From Carallia brachiata (taxonomy: Eukaryota; Streptophyta; Magnoliopsida; Malpighiales; Rhizophoraceae), in assembly GCA_021464245.1 (NCBI GenBank), contig JADCRB010000029.1, positions 186,001-250,000 on the forward strand: DNA of 64,000 nt, written 5' to 3'. The notes below the pieces were generated by a model that worked only from the letters and a program-made list of their open reading frames with translations, had not been told where the DNA came from and did not search any database. How positions within the stretch are numbered: position 1 is the first letter of the stretch; every line of letters begins with the position of its first letter. Of the stretch, positions 48,924 to 61,246 are shown one piece after another. The position numbers were made by a program, and so were the translations under genes.

Positions 48924-49752
48924 ATGGTTTCCTTTCAAGCACACCACTCCAGCCCATCTCCAAATCCGAATGGAAGCAGGAAGACAATCACAGAGCTTGA
49001 CAATTCATCAAAGAAGAGAAAATGGGCAGAGCCCCAAACAGAAGATTTTCTCGAGAAAACATCATCAAAATCATCAGATGGCAGCGGCGGCACAGCTGGG
49101 ATCGCACCCATCTTTGACATTGAGCTGCACCTTGACACTCCATTGCCTTTGGAGTGGCAACGTTGCCTCGATATTCAGGTAACACCTCCTATGCCTAAAC
49201 AACAGCGAATTGAATTTAAGAAACAATCATTTTTCTTATTCCAATATTTTTAATTTAATTTGCATGCAGTCGGGTGAGATACACTTCTATAATACAAGGA
49301 CCCAGAAGAGAACATCGATCGATCCAAGAAGAAGCCCGGAGCCACCAATTCCGCGTCATAATCATATGAGTTTAGACCTTGAGCTCAACCTAACATGTAA
49401 TAATATTACAACAAGGAAAGACCAAGCAAACAATAACCATACGTCCAAGCTGCATAACTCTGCTCCGGGTAACCCAATGAGGCCGAAGACGCCGGCTTTG
49501 CTGGGTGATTTCTTCATGGATTCTAGTAAAGATCATGGCAGAGAGGGTGTACCGAAGCCGGCATGCCCATCGTGGTTGGCGTTTGAAAGGGAGAGGGATC
49601 AACAGGAGATGGTAGCAACTGTGTGCACAAAGTGCCACATGTTGGTGATGCTTTGCAAGTCCTCGCCTGCCTGCCCTAACTGCAAATTCTTGCATCCGCC
49701 AGACCAAAGCCCACCTGAACTGTTCAAGCAAAGGCTTAGCCTTTTGTGCTAG
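48924..49752 (+). CDS. CFL1: CURLY FLAG LEAF 1-like WW-domain protein
   Basis: Two exons (48924-49178 and 49270-49752, GT-AG intron of 91 bases) give 245 residues. The intron splits a WW-like domain (about residues 72-104, PLEWQRCLDIQ/SGEIHFYNTRT...DPR) in which the second Trp is missing, as usual in this plant family. An LDLELNL motif at 120-126 matches the EAR-type repression motif. The C-terminus carries CTKC at 204-207 and CPNC at 220-223, which may bind zinc. CFL1 proteins of rice and Arabidopsis act in the nucleus with class IV homeodomain factors and affect cuticle formation; this role is known for the family and inferred here. The start is the first ATG in frame after the TATA box. 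Confidence 0.9.
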
Positions 49753-51114
49753 CTAGAATCTTTAAACTTTTGGGTTCTAGAATTAGATGGTAATGTTAAA
49801 AGGAATATGAAATCAAAAGGCCTAGTTGTAAGTCTTCAGGATGTGACATCGATCCATCCAGGAAAAAAAAAAAAACAGTGTTCCCGTGTAAATGCGGTAG
49901 TAGCTACTAGTTTCTAAGTCTTGCCTCTGTTTTAGTATTATTCCACATCATGTAAATGTAAGAAAATATAACGTTATTTACTATTCCATTTCAATGCGTT
50001 CGATAATTGGTATATAATATAATATCAAGGTTCCAAAAATGTTGATGTTAAACCATATTTACCATACCATCTGTTGGAGATAAAAGGACGCTAGAACGGA
50101 ATTGGAACCAAATGACAAAAAGAAAAAGAGATAGATAGATATTTACCAAAAAAAAAAAAAAAGCAAATTAACCAATCAAAACTCTAATCAAAATTTTACA
50201 GGGAATTGACAAAATCTTTGAACTTAATTTTTTTATATTTAAATTGACAAGGATATATTTAAAATAATTTATGCAAGATAAATTCAATAATTCATAGGTC
50301 ATTCATTAAAAATTTTCAAAACAAAATTGCCCAAGATATTTTGTCATTGTCTTTTTTTTTTTTTGGTTAACATATTGTGTTGTTTTCTTTTGTGGTCTTT
50401 AGGGAGAGACTAAGCTTGTAAAAAAACAGGGGGAGAGGTGAGGATTGGAGGACAAACAGGTCAAAGTCTTGGTGCTCAGTATGAGACTAAAGTCTCTTAC
50501 TAACAAAGTTGTGTCAAAATCCTCAATTGTGTTGTTTTTTTTTTTCTTTTTTTTTGGTCTTGTATTGTTTTCTCATAGTTTAGAAGACCCATCTTCGCCA
50601 AAGATGGCCGGATAAAGTGAGAGCCGGTTGGACCCCTATTGGCGATTGTTCAAAATCAAACAGAGAGAGATACTTGGATCCGAACCTTGACATGCGGGTC
50701 CACTCTTCTATACACTTAACACGTCAGCAGCTGGAGCCGAAATTCGTGGGGTACTGTTACATGAAAAAATATATATATATATTTAAAAAATTTGTAGTAT
50801 AATTTATTATTTATTATATAATTATATTTATTATAAGTATAATTAAAAAAATTATTATATTTTTTATTGTATAATAAATTTATATAATTATAAATAATTT
50901 TTAATTAATTACGTATTTTTTCAAATATTTTTCTTGCGATCGTTGAACTTTGGGCTTGGTTTTTATGTCCCACCCGAGGTCGCCTTGGCCTCCTCCTTCG
51001 CCTTTGTTTTTTTTCCCTCCAGAAGACTTTTCCCTTCGTATTTATGTTAATAAAAAAAGAAAAAAAATCAATAGCCAAACAAACTGAGAAACAAAGGGAG
51101 AGAGAGAGAGAAGA
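49753..51114. other. Intergenic region with AT-rich foldback
   Basis: 3' flank of the CFL1-like gene and spacer. 50760-50935 is an AT-rich imperfect inverted repeat (TGAAAAAATA left, TATTTTTTCA right) resembling the foldback at 17169-17345. A poly-A run lies at 50149-50163 and pyrimidine runs at 50345-50365 and 50530-50555. There is no gene. Confidence 0.5.
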
Positions 51115-51533
51115 ATGGAGGAAACGGAGATGGAGAGCAAAAATGGAGCTACAAAATCGCAAATGGCTATTCGCTGTGCTAAAGTCGCAGTCCTTCTTTC
51201 TTCGCTGAAATCTTCTCCATGTTGCTGCTTGAAATCGCCGTCCGACGACCAAGATGATGAGGCCATGTTCAATTCACTCTCTCTCGGTCTCTCTCTATGG
51301 CTCGTCGAATTAAGTTTTTAACGTTCTTATGTTTGTTTTGATTCGGAAAAGCAGCTGAAGGAGAAGCAGAAACTGGTGAGGGAGATAGACGATCTCAAGA
51401 AAGAACTGGCGTGGAAGCGAATTAAGAGTAAGCAGATTAGACTTGATGGATCGATTGATTTCTTACTTCAAGTAATGGTAGTGTTGTCTGTTTTGACCTT
51501 CCTTTTTTGGATGCTTTTCTTCATGTCTCGCTG
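51115..51533 (+). CDS. Small coiled-coil/tail-anchored membrane protein (exon junction unresolved)
   Basis: The first exon from ATG 51115 encodes METESKNGATKSQ-like acidic then MAIRCAKVAVLLSSLKSS. A second open stretch ends at TGA 51531-51533 and reads QLKEKQKLVREIDDLKKELAWKR (coiled coil) followed by LLQVMVVLSVLTFLFWMLFFMSR, a C-terminal membrane helix. This looks like a real plant gene for a small tail-anchored protein. The only usable acceptors (after AAAAG or GCAG, 51351-51357) need a phase-0 donor, and I find no good one; the best-looking donors (51267, 51287) give the wrong phase. Either the donor is non-canonical or the gene carries a frameshift. I do not recognise the function. Confidence 0.45.
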
Positions 51534-53001
51534 AATTTGTTGGCTTTTCTGTTTTTCTTTTTTTTTTATTAAATACATTTTATCTCTCAGTATTTCGGTA
51601 GTATTTCGGTTGTTTTGCATGTTACTCTATATGATTTCAGTTTAAGCGTTAAATTCTTCTGTAATTTTTAATGTTGCAATTGCCTCTAATAATAATTTTT
51701 TAAATCTATTAACAAAAATTAGTAAAAATTATATTATTTTATAAATTATTTTTTTAATTAAAAAATATCATATATTTTTTAAATTAAATTTTAATGTATA
51801 TTTTAATTATATTTTAGGTTATTTTTTTATTTTTATTTTTTATTTTTAATATACTGAACATATTAATATAAAAGTGTTTAATACAATATTAATTAACATA
51901 TATTTGAAATATAATTAAATGTTTGTTATTATAAAATAACGTAATTATAATTAATTTTTATTAATAAATTAAAGAAATTACTGTTAAAGAGTTGATTGGC
52001 GAAATTAAAAACTATAAAGAGTTTAATGCGTAAATTGAAATCATAATGGAGTAACAACTAAATTACGGAAAATTAAAATGTATTTAACTTTTTTTTTTTT
52101 TCTAATTCTTGGTTTGTAGTCGGTGGACTGGAAAAACTCGAGTAATGCTGAGTGGCTCGATTTAAATCTTTGCTGCTATGTATGATAATTTGTTCATTTG
52201 AATTTTCCCTGTGAACGCTGTTGTTTGATCTATGAACAAAGGTTTAGTAGTTGTTCTTCGGTTTCGCCAGAGCCACTCTCATCTCTCTGCGTCTCTTCGC
52301 GAGTGGCGATTATTAGAACCACATACAAAAACGACCGGTCGTTTTAACCACAATGCCGCGAAATTTTTACAACCCGTGATGATTACCTAGCTAGAGGCTA
52401 GAGCTATATCCATGTAAAATTTTACAGTCCGTCGAATTGTGAAAGCAGTGTAAAAATGTTTGGTCTCCTAATTTGTATTTTTTTTGGGTTTCATGTTACC
52501 GCCTAGGCATCAATACTAAATATAATGACAAAGAAGACATTTTAATAATTAAATACTTATGCTCTATCTTAGAGATTCATACAACCATTCAGGCTTAGTT
52601 CAGGAGGTCAGTGACGCCCCATGGGAGTTGTGGGGTTTGGGATTTTGAAACCCCACTAACCTTGGTTTTCTCCAATTATGGAGGCTTTTTCATTTTAATA
52701 GGTTGGGGTGTTTACAATTTATAGTGTATTTATAAATTTATTTTCTCCATCATCTTTAACCACTAATTGACTAACTATTTAGATTCTTCTAATACAATTC
52801 TATGTCTAATGTCCTTCTGGACACTTGTAAATAGTTAAGAAGAAAGACACTTAGTGAGTAAGAACTCTTCGAGCGTGTGGAGTTTTAATCTTAAATTAGG
52901 AAGTATGGATATGAATATGACGATATGGATATAGTATGATATGGGTACAGTAACATACTAACTTTAAAAATATTAGGACATGAATACGACTTGAACACTG
53001 C

Positions 53002-53038
<37 letters not shown>

Positions 53039-54590
53039 AACAATTTTATAAATTTTATTCACCCAAAAATATATTTATATAATTATTATAAGTTGTAGAA
53101 ATTTTTTATTCAAATAATATATCGTAAGATTCTTTATTATTTATTATGAAATACTAAAATAGAGACGTAAGATTTTACAATCAATTTAATTTTTCTGTTA
53201 AAATTTAAAAAAAAATTGAAATTTAAGCGTATCAAAAGTCATAAACAATTGACAGTATTAAATTATAATTTTTAAGAATTTTTATTTTTTTTATTTGTTA
53301 AAAATAATTATAAAAATATTCAGGCGTGTCCGTTGCGTGTCGGATACTTATACTTCCCGTGTCTAACACGCGTATCCGAATTTAAAAAAAAAAATTTTTA
53401 CAGACACTTCTAGCCGTATCGGACATATATCCATCGCATGTCCAACGTGTTCGACACAGTATTTTCATTTTTTGGAATGTCCATACTTTGGTGATCTTAA
53501 AGAAGGAACATGTGATTCATAAAAATAGAAAGAGCACAATATTGTATATTTCTTTTTAGCGTTAGATCTTGGTATTAAAAAATCACATTAAGTTTTAATT
53601 GATTTAGTTAGAGCTTCTATTAGATTCTTTGTGAAAGGAAGCTCCCGCAGTGTTGTATTTTTCATCTACAAGACTCAAATCTAAAATTTATTGACCGAAC
53701 TCTTTCTACTCAGACCAACGATTGTTGGTACAATATTACTGTATATCTCACAGTGATCAAATCTCCATTAACAATAGAAAAAAACAAAATAATTTAGTAC
53801 GGTGGACTTCTTAATTAACAAAAAAATCAAAAATTCTATCTCTAACAATTGTATCCTTAAATATGGAGGAGAAAATTATTGACGTACTTTGGAGGAAAAG
53901 TTTGTGAATAGAATTTGTTCTTCTCTAATCTCTTCTGCCATCCTTACACGAGGAAGTAATTCCAAAAAGAAAATTAAGAGTTGTTTTGCAGTTAATTGCC
54001 AATTCTTTTTATCAACCGATACAAAAATTTTACCAAGTACACTGACTTTCATATCACGAAGAAAATATAAGCACACAGATGGCAGGAGATATATATATAT
54101 ATTTTTCTCTTTTTTCTAAGCAAACCGATGGCAGGAGTTTAAGTGCGACTATATGTTGCAACTCATACAAGACAAGCATACCTGCAGCCTGCACGAACAT
54201 GTTATGGCCTATGCATTGTACAAGGGTAACAACTTGACAGCAAATGAAACCCAAATCAATAGCATCAAAGAAGCCTTTCTCTGTATGTCTAATTAATAGA
54301 TTTTTTAAAAAGGAAAGCTATCGCTCAGGTACAGACATATGGTTTCACATATTATGTCATTCGCACCAAAACTGCTAAAAGATCAGTTCATCTCCTGGCA
54401 TAAACCCAACTTATTTGCAGAGAAAATTCGTACCATTAACTAACAAAACTGCACTCGAAGGCTTCTGATCACAAATATATGAAGTCTACGCTCCTCATAG
54501 GAAAAAAATGTTCCTCCTTTTACAATCACAAGCTTACTATGGTTTTTAATGTCATTCATCCATGCTACATATTTGATATACAGTAGAAAT
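51534..54590. other. Intergenic region
   Basis: About 3 kb, AT-rich. A TA microsatellite lies at about 53003-53036. The segment at about 52905-53465, with paired GATATGGATA-like and CGTGTCGGATAC-like ends and an AT core, looks like a degraded repeat seen widely in plants. No gene is supported. Confidence 0.45.
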
Positions 54591-54627
54591 CAAAGATCAT
54601 GGCCCAACAGATTAAATGCTACAGAAC

Positions 54628-54707
54628 CTGCATTAACAAAGGGGTCAAGTTAGGGAGCATCATAATTAGACGAAGGAGAAGCAAATATAATCACTGCCTG
54701 GAAATAC
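54628..54707 (-). other. Probable 3' UTR intron of ZYP1
   Basis: Three bases after the stop codon the minus strand reads AAAG/GTATTTCC, and TTAATGCAG/GTT follows 80 bases later. The boundaries are GT-AG and the length is typical. It is predicted from sequence only. Confidence 0.5.
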
Positions 54708-54709
54708 CT

Positions 54710-57700
54710 TTAATCAAATGCATACGGATCATCTGCATATGGATTAAGCGACCCTTCCGAAAACAGATCACCTATATTTGAAGGATGTGATTGACCTCCT
54801 CCTCCCTTATGTCTCTGAACAAGAAACATGTCCAAGAGATTTCAAATATGCAAGAGAATTTAGATGTGCGCGACTAAGAAGGCACCATCTTATTGTAATT
54901 TAAACAAGCAGGCTATACTTGTATAGCGATCACTGCATGAAAATTAAGTTAAAATTGAGTATGCGCATCTTTCACCATTAACTTTAGTAGACTATATGCA
55001 ACCCATCCAGTCACTTTTCGCTTTTATTTATTTTTTTGGGATAAGTCAAACATAGAAATAAGTTGCTGATAAATCCTTTTATGCAATTCTAAACATTTTC
55101 ACTTCAGATGACATAAAATCAGACAAAAGCTTCATTTTCAACGATCACCGGTCAGTAGGTTTTAGCTCGTATAAACAGGATAATCAGCAGAGATCATGAA
55201 GTCTCATGTAGCAGCGGCCCTTGTGCATCTGAACGAAGCTTGCCTCCACACAACTGACCTTACCATAGTGTATAAGTCTCTCCTTGCATGGACAAGCAAC
55301 TTAAATAAAGCCAATCAAGGAGAATATACAGTAACTATATTCTGACCAAACTACATGGTTCACCTAAAATAGATGTGCTTTGATGTGTCAGGCAGGTGCA
55401 CTTAAAGGGATAAGGCACCAAAGAACAAACTATAAATGGTAAACATAACGTTTTGTTTTTTGGGTTACCTTCATGACAGTTCTAGGAGTTACTGCCTTTG
55501 GTGTATTCCTCTTCTTAAGTTTTCTTGGGTCCTAGATCACACATAAAAGGAATCAGAATTAGGAGTCAAATATAATGGCAAGAAAACGGCTCTTTAACTT
55601 TGGCTTTGTATCTGTATGACTAATAGGACCAAGATGGCTGGTGCTTACCTCAAACATGACCGTACTTTTTGTCTTTCTGCGTTTTGTAATTCTTCCACCA
55701 TTAGTGGTTTCGACTTCATATTCGCGGCGAGTCACCTGTCATTAAATAAAAGTGCATGAAAACGTTGCAGCACAAAACGTTTGTGCAACCCAGCCCAAAA
55801 AAGTACAAACGAGTCTTTGAAGATGTAGTGGATTTAACCTTGCGATGCTTAGGGATACTCATTACGCTTCCTGTGTTGACATTATCTACTTCCTTCAGTA
55901 ATTTTGACACTGGTGTTTGAGCTCCCCTCACCAAAGGCGAATCCTATAATCACAAACAAACAACAATGAGAAATAAGTGATGTTTCTTGTTTTGATTAAA
56001 ATGTCTGTGAATCAAAACTGTCCACGGATCTTTTCCACCTGTTCCCCATCATCTGGTCCTCTCAAAGTACGTTGGCTTCTTCTACCACCTCCAGGATCTC
56101 TCATCTTGATTGATGAAACAGAGTAATCCTGTAACATAACAAAGTTATCAATGAAAACTTGCTCATAGCAAGTCCACTTCAACACACTTGCAAATTTACT
56201 TGTAAGTCCTCCAATACTAAAAGCATTAGGAAAGCAAACTTATATCAACACTCTAATCAGCTATGTGGCTTACAAACAATATGATATATCAAACAATATA
56301 AAAGAAAATAACATAGCATTACATGAAAGAACTTCTCATTTGCCACTGAATAATGGTAATCAAATTTTTACATGAATCAAAAAAGGTAACCTAGAATACA
56401 TCATAGATGATTTTAAAAAAATCTCATCAGAAGGATGCTAAAGTTATCTCAGCTCTAGGACACAAGACCGGTCAGAAATCAGTATATGTAGTGGATAAAC
56501 CATTCTTCACAACAAATAACCAACTTCATTAACTACTGAAAAATGACAAGTGAGAAACCCTGTACTAAATAATATACCATTAATCAGATGTTTAATATTT
56601 TATTGGAATATAAAAAACCAATAGGAGGCTTCCATTTTTCAGGTTAGGTACATGTGCCAGCGTGGGGGTTGGGGGGAAGAGATCTAAAATAAGCAAACCA
56701 ACCCTCTTTGAATTCACTTCCTGGTCATCCTGTGGTTTGTCACTCATCACTTTCCACTGCAGTTGCAACAATGCTCTTTGTCTGTCCTCCTGCATTGTAC
56801 CATAACCTAGTTAAATACAAGGCTCAAATGATGTTAACTGCCAAGCGCTGACAGAATTCAGACCTTAGATTTCTGGAGATTCAACTCCTCTTGCAGCTTC
56901 CTGCACTCATCTTCAAGCTCACACCTCAAAGCTTTCATTTGAACTTCATGCTCATTCTTGATTTGCATTATTTTCTGGACAACAATGGAAAAACTTCAGT
57001 AACCATATCGTTTGGTGCTGCACAGAACTTGAACTATAAATACCTCTCTCGTTTCCCTTTCAGCTTGAAGTTGGGCACGCTTTAGCTCCTCGTTGTGTTG
57101 AGCAGCAAGACTCAATTCCTTCCTGCTGTGCTCTTGTTGAATGTTCACAATCTATGGAGTAGAGAAGAATGAGAATCAAGGGCAATGGAGATAACAAAAC
57201 ATGTAACTGAAGTTGAAAAATTTTATCAAATAAAAATAACTGTAAAATGTGTTCGGCATGGGGCCTTAGTAATCAGCACGGTCCGACAACAACCACGACA
57301 ACAAAAATGTGATAAGGATCCAAACAATTCTGCTAGAACACTCTCCTCCCCATTAGTGTAATTGTGTAGACGCAAAAAAGTTGCAAACAAACATATACAA
57401 CGAGCTGGCTAATTATTGCCAAGAGTAATAAGACTTTGATAACCATGCCTTTAAAACACTCATCCATGAGGAAGAAAATTATGTAGCACAAATTCTTTTC
57501 TATTTCGGGCACACGCAAGTTCCAGGTTGGAATGACCAAAAATTTACATAAAAAAGACTTTGACTTGACAATTCACGATAAATTATCTCATGCAATTAAA
57601 CTTTGGCTCAATAAACAAAGAGGGATTCAGAGCACATTAGGAACGTCAAATACAGCAATAGGATTATAAAAGATTAGCTTCACAGTAGCAATAATTTATG

Positions 57701-60700
57701 GTGGCTACCAGAGCAGCATGTTCCTCCTGAATGCGGACCAAGTGGTCTCGTGATTCTTCTATGCATTCTTTAATCTTCTGATCACATTTTCTCTTGATTT
57801 CCAGCACAACTTGTTCTGTCTGAAAGGTCAAATCTCTGAGGAACATGATTCATCTCCAAGCATATTGCAATAAATGAGTGAACATAACCTTTTCTTTCTC
57901 CATGTTGACAATCTCTTGCTTCTCGACTTCATATTTCTTCCTGATGTCATTAATTGCCTACATAAAAAGGATCAATGCTAATATGAAGGCACATACTGGT
58001 ATCAATTTTTTATCGTACAATTTAAAAAGGGAATGACAAGACCTGATCATTCCTCTGAGATAGTTCTTTCAAATGCCTTGATAATTCCAATTGTTTGCTC
58101 TCTAGCATCATATCATATTGTTTTTTTGATTCTAGAAGTTTGCTTTCAGCAGCAGTCAGCAGTGCTTGGTTCTGCAAAATACAGACTCTTAAAATATTTG
58201 AAGGCTGGGATGACAACCCTGTAAATTAATTGACTCCAACTATTCTCAAAACCTCAGTGATGTTGTCTTCTAACTTCTTCTCTTTGTCCTTGTACTGCAA
58301 AACAGCTTGTTCTTTTTCCTCTAAAAGGTTTTGAAGCTGGGCAACTTGCTTCTCCAATGAATCTATCCTTTGCCCGGATTTCTCACTCTCCTTCTGAAAG
58401 ATATCTATCTGTTCTGCCTTTTTCTGTAAGTCTGCCTCCAATTTTTCTACGTTATCTTTATTTTCCATTTCTGTTGCTGACATTTTCAACAACAAATCTT
58501 GCTGCAAGATGAAATATTTCAGTCAGAATATAAAGAAATTTTCGCACAGCGACAGCCTATTCCAGTCAAAACAGAAGATACTTGCCATTTTTATCTCAGA
58601 TGATCTTAAATTTTCTGCCAAAGCATCAATTTTCTCCTCTAATTTGGAAACTAACATCTCTTTTTCATTCTTTTCTGACATGAGCATTTCAGCATCAGAC
58701 TGCAATCTTTGTATCCGCTCATCTGCCATGTGGCGCTCGTCTGAAAGCTTTTCCATAGCAGACTCTTGGGCTTTCTGAAGTTCAAATATCTTGTTGTTTA
58801 AGGTATTGTTTAGCAATTCTAATGAATCTTTCTCTGACATCATATACAAGAATTTATCATGGAGCTGATCATACTGCTTCTGAGCACTTTTTGCAGCTAG
58901 ATCTCTCGCCTTTTGGACCATCTTAAAGCGAGTATCATAAAGGGAGTTCAGCTGATCAAACTTATCAGTAAACAGCAAGCTTTCTCTGTCCAATTCAATC
59001 AATTGTGCTGCCGATACACGGAGAAAGCCTTCAAGTATTTTGATCTCCTGAAGTGATGAAGCCAACTTATTACCAAGGTCATGATTGCTCGATTGTAGCT
59101 CATTCTTTTCTTTCTCCAAGTCTTCCTTAGTGGTAATCAAACTTTTGATTTGATCATCCTTTAATCTCAACTCAAGTTGCAGCTCTTCCAATTGTGTGTT
59201 CATTTTCTGAGCAGCCAACCTATTGGCTGCAACAGTTGCTTCAAACTTCTCTAACATAGCATCTGCAAACAAGAGTATGAAGAAAAGTGTACAAACCAAC
59301 CATAAAAACTGTGACTGTAGTTGTCTGCAACATCTAAAACTCTGGTAAAATCAGCAAACATAACTATACAGCACTGCAACAACAAATGCAACATCTTGCA
59401 CAAGCCTTAAAAAATGTGCCCAACAACATATCATTTTACTACTCCAATTATCTTTTTATTTTTTCACTTGTGTTGCCAATATCTGTAAATTCTATAAGAT
59501 GGTACCTGCTCTAATATACACTGATTCTGATTAAAGTGTTCTTTCTTGAAACTTGATATAGAGCAATCATGAAAGCTGATAGTACCACTACATATTAACC
59601 AACAATTGCCTGGTGTATATCAGGAGTACTCATGAGAAATGCCCACTGGGATTTGTCAATCTGGCCTGCCCTGTATTTCTTAATCTTTCATTTCCTTAAA
59701 TGTTTAGGTCTTGCAAGAAATCAAGAGAGACAGAATGCATTGAACAGTGATGTACTTAATTAAGATTTATTTAAAAGCATAAGCTCAAAGCTTTTTCCTT
59801 GTAATGGACAAACATCAATCTAAGGACAATGTTAGCACACAGTAAAGTCCTTTCACATTAATCTGTAAGAACATGCAAGTGAAATGTTTAAACAAACAGC
59901 AAAAGCAAAAAGTTTTCTCCTAGTTTGAGCTATCTAGATGATCTGTATTTATAAGCTTACTTAACCTTTCTCCTTTATTAGGCTGGCAGTTCTGCACTTT
60001 TCCTCAATGTAAATCTTGTTTCTTTCCACTTGCTCAAGTTTTAGCTCCTCCAGTTCCTTTTCACCTACATTCAGGATTCAGGATTCAAGCACATTATAGC
60101 ACAAATGCAGGCCAATAAAACCTTGAAAATTTAAGACCATTTTCTTTTGTTGATAGAAGCAGCTACACAGCATGACATACACAACATTAGGGATCATCAT
60201 TTCAGGTTTAGATATCATTTAGACAATGGCATACGAGTTCTAACAGTGTCCTCTGCAGAGCCTAATTTCAGAGATAGGCCATTCAGCTGCTGTTTCAAAG
60301 TGTCAATAGCATCTGAGCTCGCAGATAATTTCCCTTCAAAAAACTCCTTGTCCTTTTCAGCTGTCGAAGAAAGTGAAGAGCGACAATCATTGCTAATTGC
60401 AAATCAGTACAAAAATAAGGGATTTCAAAAGTATAGAAAAAGACTTACCATCCTGAACCTGACCAGCTAGATGCTGTAAAGTTTCAGTCAGCTGATCACA
60501 CAGAGTCTTGGTTGAAGAGAATTTAGACTCCAGTCCTTTCCAGAGCTTCTCATCCTCTTTCTGCTTTACTTTAAGCTTAGCGTTCTCATTAAACGCATTT
60601 TGCAACTTTTTTTCTAATGCACGGATGTGCTCCATTGATTTCTTCAGCTTAGTATTCTAAAAGTATAGGAGTTGTAAATTGAATAGCCATTCAATCGCAT

Positions 60701-61246
60701 ACAATCAGTAAACTAAAGAGTCCTGTTCAAGAATTAAAAACCCTAATTATCATAGAGACTACACAAATTTACACCTAATTTCCATAAAAGCAGTAAAAGA
60801 AGTTGCGGTTTCAAGTGCATATCCACGCACACATATACGTATGCATACAACATCTACACAAGTAGTTAATAGATATCTCTCAGCATGTGCATCTACGTTT
60901 TTGTGCACAAAGAGAGAGAGACAGAGAGAGAGATTCACGGTACCGCCATTTCCAGGTCTGCTTTCACTGAAGCTTGCTCTTTCACCAATTTCTCTGCAAA
61001 TAAACACATCAAAGACACAAATCAGAACAAACATTCAAAATTTCACCGATAATCCACGATATTCATCAAGAATCATCGGTTAAACAAACCTGCAGTGAGC
61101 TTCAAATTGGCAAAATTTCCCGAGGAAATCGAGTCCGAAGCAGATGGCCGCGAAGAGAAGGAAAAGTTCTTCGCGGATCCAGAGATGGATGTGAGAGACT
61201 TGAACTGATCCAAGCTCTTCATACCTGGAAACCCTAGCTTCTGCAT
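54710..61246 (-). CDS. ZYP1: Synaptonemal complex transverse filament protein ZYP1
   Basis: Eighteen exons assemble in frame into 876 residues: 61246-61090, 60993-60944, 60656-60449, 60360-60235, 60064-59966, 59262-58586, 58501-58253, 58171-58043, 57957-57889, 57819-57709, 57151-57044, 56974-56864, 56789-56703, 56128-56039, 55943-55839, 55735-55649, 55531-55469, 54814-54710. The start [14 protein letters not shown] and the end [22 protein letters not shown] are the conserved termini of plant ZYP1. The middle (about 45-720) is a long heptad-rich coiled coil, and the C-terminal part is basic ([14 protein letters not shown]). ZYP1 joins homologous chromosome axes in meiosis and shapes crossover number. 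Length fits the family (Arabidopsis copies are about 860-870). The intron after exon 6 starts with GC. All other introns are GT-AG. Confidence 0.96.
58502..58585 (-). other. ZYP1: GC-AG intron in ZYP1
   Basis: The exon before it ends AAAATG and the intron opens GCAAGTATC and closes TTGCAG. Only this cut keeps the frame and gives the family sequence KMQDLLLKM. Using the GT four bases downstream would shift the frame. GCAAGT is the usual form of GC donors. Confidence 0.85.

Noticed and set aside
60147..60470. 107-codon plus-strand frame
   Set aside because: It overlaps exon 4 and introns of ZYP1 on the opposite strand, whose assembly is unambiguous.
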